In this document: piece after piece, positions 1 to 5,007 of the stretch
Position numbering within the stretch: the stretch's first letter is position 1
Layout of the letters: each line of letters begins with the position of its first letter
Assembly: GCA_037441725.1 (NCBI GenBank)
Contig: JBBIRT010000192.1
Location: forward strand, 1 to 5,034
Source of the DNA: JBBIRT01 sp037441725
GTDB lineage: Bacteria; Desulfobacterota; BSN033; UBA1163
DNA: 5,034 nt
Direction: 5' to 3'
Made by a program: the position numbers and the translations under genes
The notes under the pieces: model-generated
What the model was told of the DNA's origin: nothing
The model's input: only the letters and a program-made list of their open reading frames with translations
Databases searched by the model: none

Positions 1-26
1 GGGCAAGCTGAGGTTTCCGCTATAAA

Positions 27-53
27 ATTTTCTCCGACATCCCTGCCTGATTC
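27..53 (+). repeat. Left copy of window-terminal inverted repeat
   Basis: Read on the plus strand, 27-53 aligns without gaps to the minus strand of 5008-5034, with 22 of 27 positions identical by eye. The identical parts are ATTTTC at the outer end and CCTGCCTGATTC at the inner end. In both copies one frame reads through as FS....LPDS, which suggests common descent. A 12-bp inverted match alone could occur by chance in 5 kb; the longer collinear match and the position at both window ends make a dispersed repeat or element end more likely. Confidence 0.5.
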
Positions 54-93
54 CCAGAATGAGTGAGGCCCTGCGAGATCTCTTCATTTTAAC

Positions 94-122
94 TTGACAA
101 AGAAAGGGAGGCACATTAATTT
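94..122 (+). promoter_or_regulatory. Possible sigma70-type promoter for the hypothetical gene
   Basis: A perfect -35 hexamer TTGACA lies at 94-99. At the standard 17-bp spacing the -10 position reads TAATTT (117-122), which keeps the first, second and last bases of TATAAT but misses the middle three. ATTAAT at 115-120 fits the consensus better, but at 15-bp spacing. The site is correctly placed about 50 bp upstream of the gene start. It is a weak call because the -10 is poor. Confidence 0.3.
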
Positions 123-165
123 TATTAAAACTTATGAAATCTCAATATTACAAAAAGAAAGGGAG
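99..165 (+). repeat. Duplicated 12-bp ribosome-binding-site motif (99-110 and 154-165)
   Basis: AAAGAAAGGGAG occurs exactly at 99-110 and again at 154-165, 55 bp apart. The second copy is the Shine-Dalgarno sequence of the gene starting at 174 (GGGAG at 161-165, 8 bases before the ATG). The first copy, followed by another G, is an equally good Shine-Dalgarno sequence, but no start codon lies at a proper distance: the next ATG, at 134, is 22 bases away. It is therefore an orphan site. Confidence 0.6.
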
Positions 166-172
166 ATTTTAA
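134..172 (+). other. Possible 12-residue leader reading frame
   Basis: An ATG at 134 opens a 12-codon frame (MKSQYYKKKGRF) that ends with TAA at 170-172, one base before the ATG of the next gene at 174. Its last codons contain that gene's Shine-Dalgarno sequence. If translated, it would couple ribosome passage to initiation downstream. It has no well-spaced Shine-Dalgarno of its own, so translation is doubtful and the arrangement may be chance. Confidence 0.2.
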
Positions 173-173
173 G

Positions 174-521
174 ATGATCCGGGCAAAGATATGGTTTCGA
201 TGTGCTGCGATGCATGATCCTGTGACACCCATCATCCTTCAACCCGCAATTATTGGGTGGGAGGCAAAACAGAGAAAAGTTGGAACACAGATCGAGAGGT
301 CTTTTAATGGAGAGGAATTGGTACGTCGAATGAAGGGGTGGATTACTGTTGATCCCATAAAAGTGATTGAGGTGTTTGGTCAATTTGGAAGATTGAAGGT
401 ACTGGATGAAAAGGAACTGGTCGTTGAGTTTGAAAGGACAGAGGATTTTGAGAACTTACGAGAAGCTCTTGAAAAGAACTTCGCTAATGAAGTAGATCTT
501 GAAAGGATTAGAAAGGATTAA
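174..521 (+). CDS. Hypothetical protein, 115 residues
   Basis: I do not recognise this protein. The ATG at 174 is preceded by GGGAG at 8-base spacing, which supports this start; Met codons at 210 and 330 are alternatives. There is no signal peptide and no clear membrane helix, although residues 16-29 (PVTPIILQPAIIGW) are rather hydrophobic. The second half alternates charged and hydrophobic residues like a small alpha/beta fold: a helix-like part around 59-72, strand-like RLKVLDEK and ELVVEFE at 73-87, then a helix around 91-103. No cysteine pair or catalytic motif is visible. It faces the ferredoxin gene tail to tail, with 47 bp between the stops, so it is not part of that operon. Its last codons and stop are formed by a 10-bp tandem repeat. 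The N-terminal third is the least certain part. It could be a small regulatory or structural protein, but nothing in it points to a specific role. Confidence 0.6.
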   Translation: MIRAKIWFRCAAMHDPVTPIILQPAIIGWEAKQRKVGTQIERSFNGEELVRRMKGWITVDPIKVIEVFGQFGRLKVLDEKELVVEFERTEDFENLREALEKNFANEVDLERIRKD

Positions 522-540
522 AAAGGATTAAAAAGGATTA
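501..540 (+). repeat. Four tandem copies of a 10-bp unit spanning a stop codon
   Basis: Units at 501-510, 511-520, 521-530 and 531-540 read (G/A)AAAGGATTA; they differ only in the first base (G, G, A, A). The TAA stop of the hypothetical gene (519-521) is made at the junction of units two and three. Ten is not a multiple of three, so a gain or loss of a unit upstream of the stop shifts the frame. On the minus strand the array gives T-rich sequence downstream of the ferredoxin gene. Confidence 0.9.
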
Positions 541-568
541 AAGGCCCCCATTCAAAGTGGAATCTTGG

Positions 569-910
569 TTAGCGAGGAACCCAGAGGGCCATCCTTGGTT
601 TTTTCTTCATTTCTTTGGCTAATTCTTCAATCTTACCATATTTTATGCATGCAGCCATGCAATGCTTGACACAGGCTGGATCAAGGCCCTTCCGAGTGCG
701 CGGTCTACATAGAATGCAGAGTTCCGTGGGGAAGGGGAGGTAAGTTAGGTAGTGTTTGTCATTGGGGAGTTCCTGAACAACCTCCATGACTTTGATCCCA
801 CCCATTCCTGCAGGCCACTGATACTCCTGTGCACATGCTACTTCACAGGTGTGACACCCTGTACAATACTCATAATCGATCAAAAGACCCTCTTTTGGTG
901 GTTGTCTCAT
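569..910 (-). CDS. Two-cluster 4Fe-4S ferredoxin subunit of the oxidoreductase
   Basis: This is a 113-residue iron-sulfur protein of the type that serves as electron-transfer subunit of DMSO-reductase-family enzymes (a short relative of the NrfC/DmsB/AthS group). Two cysteine sets are visible: C16-x2-C19-x2-C22-x3-C26 within IDYEYCTGCHTCEVAC, and C65-x2-C68-x11-C80-x3-C84, with a ninth cysteine at 88. By family rule these bind two [4Fe-4S] clusters, with the last cysteine of each set serving the other cluster. NrfC-type subunits bind four clusters, so this one is reduced. There is no signal peptide or membrane helix, so it is cytoplasmic. I chose the ATG at 910 over the longer frame from 979: it lies 4 bp after the oxidoreductase stop, has AGAAGGG 7 bases upstream, and the extra 23 residues would overlap the oxidoreductase tail and show no domain. 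It likely passes electrons between the oxidoreductase and an unknown partner. Confidence 0.9.
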   Translation of the reverse strand: MRQPPKEGLLIDYEYCTGCHTCEVACAQEYQWPAGMGGIKVMEVVQELPNDKHYLTYLPFPTELCILCRPRTRKGLDPACVKHCMAACIKYGKIEELAKEMKKKPRMALWVPR

Positions 911-914
911 TTTT

Positions 915-3350
915 TTACCCTTCTTCTGAAATTTTATACACCTTGCATAGTGAATGTTTAATAGGGGCCCCCAAACCATCTTTCCCTTGATAGCCCATGG
1001 GAAGCAATTGATTGATATTTGATTCCCAAACCCCGAATAGGGAGGGTTCAGGAGCTGATTTTTCTGGAAACCACCATCCTTGAGCGGCCATCACCATCCA
1101 TCGGGGAACCACAGGCGTGACTTTTGCCTTAAATTTAGCCCTTCCTTGCCAGTTTTGAACCCAAACCCATTCTCCGTCTCCAATGTTCAGGAGGTTTGCA
1201 GTATCAGGATGGATCTCAACCACAGGATCAGGATCGATCTGTCGTAGCCAAGGAATCATCCTGTGCTCGGAGTGAAAATAGGCCGGTGATCTCCTTCCGG
1301 TAGATAGAATCAGTGGATATTCCTTATGTAACTCAGGTTGACTTACAGGGGTGAAAGGAGGCTCTTCGTAATGTGGAAAGGGTTCCAATCCCCATTCTTC
1401 TCGAAGTGAGGAGAAGAGTTCAATCTTTCCGGATGGAGTCTGAAACCCAGGTTTCTTATCTGGACGCAACAATCCTTTTTCATATCTATGGTAAGGAGCA
1501 CTGGGATGTCCTTCAGGGGGAAGAACCCAGCCTTTCTTTTGAAGCTCGGTGAAAGTCATTTTAGAAGGTTTCAGAATATCATCAAAGAGATCATGGATAT
1601 TCTTCCAGCGAAAGTTTGGATCAAATCTCTTCGCAAGCTCAAAATTAATTTCAATATCGGGTTTGCACCCTTCAACGGAGAGGGCTTTATTGATGCTTTG
1701 AAGAGGAACCCACCAGGTTCGAAGTCCTTCTTTTTCAAGGAAAGTGGCAGAGGGGAGGACGACATCCGCTAATTGAGTTGTGGAATTCATAAACAGGTCA
1801 ACGGCAACGATAAAATCCAGTCTCTTGAGGGCTTCTCTCCATTTTTTTGGATCCAGGCCTATGCCTCCAATAGGGTTGCAGGTTTGTATCCACATCCCTT
1901 TGATAGGATATGGATTTCCAGTAAAGATCTGCTCAAGGACAAGATCCGTTTGGGCACGCCATATAAATTTTTGGAGAGGACCGTAGCGATCTGCACCGAT
2001 CCTCTTCTTGTGAGCCTCTGGATCGAGGGTGATCACTCCCTGGGCTCCTGGTAAGGCATAGGCCACGGCATCGAATGCAAAACGGGAGATGACATTTCCA
2101 CCTGGAATATCAAGATTTCCAGTGATACACCAGAGATGGGTAATGGCTTGTGCAGTCGGGGTGATTGCAGGAGTCATATCGATGGGAACACCCCAATGAA
2201 TTGAAGCAGGTTTACTTTTAGCATAAAGTCTTGCAGCTTCCAATATCTTTTCCTTGGGAACCCAGGTGATTTCTGATACGCGATCAAGAGGATATTTTTT
2301 TACTTCTTCGCAGAAAAGGGTCCAAACCGTTTTACACGAAATCTTTCTTCCATCTGTGAGGCTAATCTCATAGCTCCCGTCGAGAGCAGGCTTTACACGA
2401 GGAGATCGATATCCAATCCCCTCAGAATCCCAAATTTCAGGTTCCCCTTTAACAGTATTCCAAACGATGAAGTTGGTAGAAGAACCTCCTTTGACCAGAT
2501 CACTCTCGCGCAGTAATTTCCCTGTTTCGTCAGAGACAAGAAAAGGGGCATTGGTCCACCTCTCAACAAACTTTTTATCATAGAGGCCTTCCTGGATAAT
2601 GACATTGAGAAACCCCATGGCCAAGGCTCCATCGGTTCCGGGTCGTAACCTGAGCCAAACCTTTGATCGGGAGGCAAACCATGACAGGCGGGGATCAATT
2701 GCGATGATCTTTGTCCCCCTCTTCATGAGGTCAATGATCCAGTGTCCAAAGATATTATCTGGACAGGTGGAAGGAATATTATAGCCCCAGACAATTATGC
2801 ACTCCGGAATTTTATATTTCGGATGATCATAGCGACCGGGTAACCACTGGGCTGCATCGATGACACAATAATCACCCTGAACGGTTTCAACAGCAGCCAG
2901 CCTTGGACTATAACAGGCAATACCACTCAGACTGAACATCACGTTTGGGCTTCCATAGGCATAGGCCAACAAACAGATCCATGGCCCAATATCTCGACCT
3001 GTGCCCATTGAGAAGATCATACTTTCTGGGCCATATTCTTCTCGAATCTTTTTCATTCTTTTTTCAATCATGTCAAAGGCTTCTTCCCAGGTGATCTCTT
3101 CCCATTTTCCTTCTCCACGGTCTCCTATTCTCTTTAATGGGCTGGTCAATCGATTGGGATGGTAGATGTATTGGGTCATGGCGAGGGCCCTGGCACAGAG
3201 GCGACCCTGATTCCATGGATGATCTGGATCGCCTTCGATCTTTTTTAATTTTCCATCCTCAATATATGCCAAAACCCCACAACCTCCATGGCAACCCGGA
3301 CCAGCAGACCAAGTCGTGGTACGAACGATTTCAACTTTCTTACCTTTCAT
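915..3350 (-). CDS. Molybdopterin oxidoreductase, acetylene hydratase / pyrogallol transhydroxylase-like
   Basis: This is the catalytic subunit, 811 residues, of the DMSO-reductase superfamily that binds Mo or W through bis-MGD. Domains in order: an N-terminal iron-sulfur segment with C20, C24 and C52 (GPGCHGGCGV, then GDPDHPWNQGRLC); cofactor-binding blocks at 185-198 (IIVWGYNIP) and 215-266 (AIDPR, RLRPGTDGALA, FVERWT); WCITGNLDIPGGN at 407-419; TCNPIGG near 490; DVVLPSATFLEKEG at 529-542; TPSGKIELFS at 638-647; and a C-terminal molydopterin dinucleotide-binding domain from about 678 (YPLILSTGRRSPAYFHSEHR). C146 in SGIACYSPR is the likely metal-ligating cysteine. The 270-340 insertion and overall pattern resemble acetylene hydratase and pyrogallol-phloroglucinol transhydroxylase, more than formate dehydrogenase or nitrate reductase. 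There is no Tat signal, so it is cytoplasmic. Oddly, the first cysteine expected in the N-terminal cluster motif is a glycine (G17). The partner ferredoxin follows after 4 bp. The reaction (hydration, transhydroxylation or redox) and substrate are not decidable here. Confidence 0.9.
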   Translation of the reverse strand: MKGKKVEIVRTTTWSAGPGCHGGCGVLAYIEDGKLKKIEGDPDHPWNQGRLCARALAMTQYIYHPNRLTSPLKRIGDRGEGKWEEITWEEAFDMIEKRMKKIREEYGPESMIFSMGTGRDIGPWICLLAYAYGSPNVMFSLSGIACYSPRLAAVETVQGDYCVIDAAQWLPGRYDHPKYKIPECIIVWGYNIPSTCPDNIFGHWIIDLMKRGTKIIAIDPRLSWFASRSKVWLRLRPGTDGALAMGFLNVIIQEGLYDKKFVERWTNAPFLVSDETGKLLRESDLVKGGSSTNFIVWNTVKGEPEIWDSEGIGYRSPRVKPALDGSYEISLTDGRKISCKTVWTLFCEEVKKYPLDRVSEITWVPKEKILEAARLYAKSKPASIHWGVPIDMTPAITPTAQAITHLWCITGNLDIPGGNVISRFAFDAVAYALPGAQGVITLDPEAHKKRIGADRYGPLQKFIWRAQTDLVLEQIFTGNPYPIKGMWIQTCNPIGGIGLDPKKWREALKRLDFIVAVDLFMNSTTQLADVVLPSATFLEKEGLRTWWVPLQSINKALSVEGCKPDIEINFELAKRFDPNFRWKNIHDLFDDILKPSKMTFTELQKKGWVLPPEGHPSAPYHRYEKGLLRPDKKPGFQTPSGKIELFSSLREEWGLEPFPHYEEPPFTPVSQPELHKEYPLILSTGRRSPAYFHSEHRMIPWLRQIDPDPVVEIHPDTANLLNIGDGEWVWVQNWQGRAKFKAKVTPVVPRWMVMAAQGWWFPEKSAPEPSLFGVWESNINQLLPMGYQGKDGLGAPIKHSLCKVYKISEEG
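918..924 (-). promoter_or_regulatory. Ribosome binding site of the ferredoxin, inside the oxidoreductase tail
   Basis: AGAAGGG on the minus strand lies within the last three sense codons of the oxidoreductase, 7 bases before the ferredoxin ATG at 910. The oxidoreductase TAA (915-917) sits between them. A ribosome ending the large subunit stops on this site, which points to translational coupling and balanced subunit synthesis. It also decides the ferredoxin start. Confidence 0.75.
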
Positions 3351-3355
3351 ATGAA

Positions 3356-3363
3356 CCTTCTCC
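3356..3363 (-). promoter_or_regulatory. Ribosome binding site that fixes the oxidoreductase start
   Basis: GGAGAAGG on the minus strand stands 5 bases before the ATG at 3350. The frame is open further upstream to a TTG at 3428, but that codon lacks a comparable site and the 26 extra residues match nothing in the family. The protein from 3350 begins just before the first conserved block, as expected for a cytoplasmic member. Confidence 0.8.
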
Positions 3364-3466
3364 AAACAAATCCAGTGGGATATAAACCTAAGATGACATA
3401 CAAAACATTTTTCGTCAATACGATGCAAGGGATTTGAGTTTTTAGGAAGGGAGAGGAGTGAATAAA

Positions 3467-3554
3467 TCTATCCTCCCCCCCATAGGGAGTTGCGATCATA
3501 TCATGCATGGTTTGAGAGCCTTACCATGGACAGAATATGAAGGGGGAGGATAGA
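3467..3554 (-). repeat. 13-bp inverted repeat with nested hairpin in the spacer
   Basis: TCTATCCTCCCCC at 3467-3479 pairs perfectly with GGGGGAGGATAGA at 3542-3554, giving a 13-bp stem around a 62-base interior. Inside, CATGGT and ACCATG can form a second 6-bp stem with an 11-base loop. On the minus strand the outer stem is followed by TTTATT. It could act as a terminator or attenuator, or as an mRNA stability or processing element that sets binding protein above enzyme levels. The long interior makes a classic intrinsic terminator unlikely. A small mobile element with 13-bp ends is another reading. Confidence 0.6.
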
Positions 3555-3567
3555 ATAGTGAACCATC

Positions 3568-4785
3568 TCATTTGGTTTTTTTAGGCCAAGCCGGTTTGAT
3601 TATTGGAGGTGCTGTTCGCTTGGCACCTGGGTCAATCACTTCAAAAATTCCATTTTGCCATTGTCCTATTTGTCCAGGATGGTTGGCAGAGATTTGCCTC
3701 TTATCATACCAGTATGGTCCTAAAGCCGTATCAAACCTTTCCGTAGCCATCACTTCTCTGATCTTCTTCTGGTCAAGGGTTCCTGCTTTCTCAACAGATT
3801 GTTTAAAGTGTTGCATGGCAGAATAGAAATAGATTGATCCCCAATAATTTCCGATCTCTTTTCCTGTTACCTCTTTAAAATGCTCGGCAAATTTTTTGGC
3901 TCCAGGAGAACTCTTTGGATTCCAGGCCCCTCCGCCCATCACTCCTTCAATTGTATTGACGCCAAATGCCTCTTTAAAGAATGAAAAGGCTGGCCCAACA
4001 CTTAAAAAGAAGACCTTCGGGTTGAAGTCAAGTTCAATGGACTGGCCAGTGGCCAGCATCACCTCATCAGGATAGCTAAATCCACAAAGGGCATCCACAT
4101 TATCCCATTTGGCCTGCTTCAACATAGGGGAGAGATCCTTCACTCCCATCGGGTAAACCTTTTTCATCACAATATTCAATCCTTTTTTAGGAAATTCTTG
4201 AGCTGCGCTATTAGAATATTCTATCCCGTGTAGATCTTCATGAGAGATGATGGCTACCTTTTTCACCCCCAGTTCTACAAGAATATCAGCCAGAACCGGT
4301 ATTTGAGTTTCTGAAAAATTCAGGCTCTGAAAGAAGTAGGGGAGTTGAATCTCCTTTAACTTTTCTGCTCCTCCTGCCCCGCCGATGAGGATGTATCCAT
4401 ATTTATTCGCAATGGGGGCAGCAGCAAAGAGCATGGCCGTGCTCCAAGGGGGCAAGATAAAGTCGACTTTATCCTCGATGATCAATTTTTCTAATAATCT
4501 CGTCATGGTTCCGATATCTGATTTATCATCATAAATCATAAGTTCAACAGGCAATTTCTTCCCGTACTCTTTGACATAGATTCCTCCCTCAGCATTGACA
4601 TCCTTTACCCAAAGGTCATAATAGGGAGTGCTGACGACAGCATTGCTTGGTCCCAAGGGACCGGTGACTGAAACGGCTTGCCCAATACGGATTTTGTCTT
4701 TGGCGAGGGATAGATTAACTCCGATTCCAAATAGAGAGATAAAAATCGGGATCAACCATAATGTAAACAAAGATTTCTTTTTCAT
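3568..4785 (-). CDS. ABC transporter solute-binding protein, LivJ/Peripla_BP_6 type
   Basis: This is a 405-residue periplasmic binding protein of the branched-chain amino-acid (LivJ-like, type I fold) family, which captures a small molecule and hands it to an ABC permease. A Sec signal peptide is clear: KKK at 2-4, a hydrophobic core at about 6-26, and a likely cleavage after LSLA (residue 28). There is no lipobox, so the protein is soluble in the periplasm. The mature part starts with the family block IRIGQAVSVTGPLG (32-45), followed by VNAEGGIYV (63-71), YDDKS (85-89), APIANKYGY (123-131), a GAWNP ligand-domain block (286-290), and HPGQIGQWQNG (369-379). Length is normal. AGGAGG at 7 bases from the ATG makes the start firm. 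It is the first minus-strand gene, 217 bp ahead of the oxidoreductase. Family members take amino acids, amides, urea, or aromatic acids, and the ligand cannot be read from sequence. No permease or ATPase gene is in the window. Confidence 0.92.
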   Translation of the reverse strand: MKKKSLFTLWLIPIFISLFGIGVNLSLAKDKIRIGQAVSVTGPLGPSNAVVSTPYYDLWVKDVNAEGGIYVKEYGKKLPVELMIYDDKSDIGTMTRLLEKLIIEDKVDFILPPWSTAMLFAAAPIANKYGYILIGGAGGAEKLKEIQLPYFFQSLNFSETQIPVLADILVELGVKKVAIISHEDLHGIEYSNSAAQEFPKKGLNIVMKKVYPMGVKDLSPMLKQAKWDNVDALCGFSYPDEVMLATGQSIELDFNPKVFFLSVGPAFSFFKEAFGVNTIEGVMGGGAWNPKSSPGAKKFAEHFKEVTGKEIGNYWGSIYFYSAMQHFKQSVEKAGTLDQKKIREVMATERFDTALGPYWYDKRQISANHPGQIGQWQNGIFEVIDPGAKRTAPPIIKPAWPKKTK

Positions 4786-4791
4786 AAAATA

Positions 4792-4907
4792 ACCTCCTCT
4801 CTGCTTATCAGTCTTTTAAGATGTTTTCATTGGACCTGATGGCTATGAATCTTTTTCATCCATACCCTTCTAATGCATCCTGGTTTTTAAAATCTTCACC
4901 TCCTCTC
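4792..4907 (-). repeat. Duplicated Shine-Dalgarno segment in the leader (4792-4801 and 4898-4907)
   Basis: GAGAGGAGGT occurs exactly twice on the minus strand, at 4907-4898 and 4801-4792. The downstream copy is the ribosome binding site of the binding protein. The upstream copy is near-perfect but has no ATG at useful distance: the first ATG lies 20 bases away and its frame stops after two codons (ATG CAT TAG). Confidence 0.7.
4816..4859 (-). other. Possible overlapping mini reading frames in the leader
   Basis: An ATG at 4859, preceded by GAAGGG at 5-base spacing, opens a 10-codon frame (MKKIHSHQVQ) ending with TGA at 4829-4827. That stop overlaps the ATG at 4830, which opens a 4-codon frame (MKTS) ending at 4816. 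The second stop is about 15 bases before the binding protein's Shine-Dalgarno sequence. The overlap and spacing fit a translated leader, but frames this short arise often by chance. Confidence 0.2.
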
Positions 4908-4945
4908 AATGTTTTTAAAATTCAATCCTCAATCACAGATGATTT

Positions 4946-4974
4946 AATATAGCAAAAGGTTCTTGGAAAATCAA
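4946..4974 (-). promoter_or_regulatory. Sigma70-type extended -10 promoter for the binding protein operon
   Basis: On the minus strand TTGATT (4974-4969; four of six consensus bases) and TATATT (4951-4946; five of six) are separated by exactly 17 bp. The -10 is preceded by TGC, giving the extended -10 form TGnTATATT. Transcription would start near 4939. This is the best promoter in the window and would drive the binding protein, and by read-through possibly the oxidoreductase and ferredoxin. Confidence 0.6.
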
Positions 4975-5007
4975 AATATTTTAGTACTGAAGTGGGGAAC
5001 CCGATTA

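Larger units (their letters stand above)
1..173. other. Intergenic region upstream of the hypothetical gene
   Basis: No convincing complete gene is seen here. One forward frame is open from base 1 to a TGA at 64-66 (about 21 residues, ending PDSQNE), so it could be the tail of a gene cut by the window edge, but it runs through the repeat at 27-53 and may only be repeat sequence. The rest holds a TTGACA at 94-99, a 12-bp motif AAAGAAAGGGAG present twice (99-110 and 154-165), and a 12-codon frame starting at 134 that stops one base before the next gene. Confidence 0.5.
3351..3567. other. Spacer between binding protein and oxidoreductase genes
   Basis: This 217-bp stretch has no supported gene. 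In transcription order (minus strand) it holds the long inverted repeat at 3554-3467, a T-rich run after it, a TTGACG at 3418-3413 without a good -10 hexamer, and the oxidoreductase ribosome binding site. Whether the oxidoreductase is read through from the upstream promoter or has its own promoter cannot be decided by eye. Confidence 0.6.

Noticed and set aside
132..383. 83-codon minus-strand frame antisense to the hypothetical gene.
   Set aside because: It is cysteine-, proline- and serine-rich without domain pattern, has no ribosome binding site that I can see, and the plus-strand frame has a better start and composition.
543..590. GGCCC / GGGCC inverted repeat and ATTC / GAAT dyad between the convergent genes as a bidirectional terminator.
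   Set aside because: The stems are only 4-5 bp, one reaches into the ferredoxin coding region with a long loop, and no uninterrupted U-run follows directly.
911..979. Longer ferredoxin start at 979.
   Set aside because: It would overlap the oxidoreductase coding region by 65 bases and adds 23 residues without domain character. The ATG at 910 has a well-spaced ribosome binding site and sits 4 bp after the upstream stop.
1488..2784. Several frames of 60-100 codons on either strand inside the oxidoreductase gene.
   Set aside because: They lie entirely within a gene with continuous family motifs in its own frame and show no domains or start signals.
3390..3418. TTGACG at 3418-3413 (minus) as the -35 of an oxidoreductase promoter.
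   Set aside because: At 16-18 bp spacing no hexamer resembles TATAAT; TTTATA-like sequence lies about 10 bp too far downstream.
3351..3428. In-frame upstream extension of the oxidoreductase from a TTG, containing CFVCH, a heme c-like CxxCH.
   Set aside because: The extension runs through the clear ribosome binding site at 3356-3363, the TTG has no such site, there is no signal peptide for periplasmic heme attachment, and conserved family sequence begins only after the ATG at 3350.
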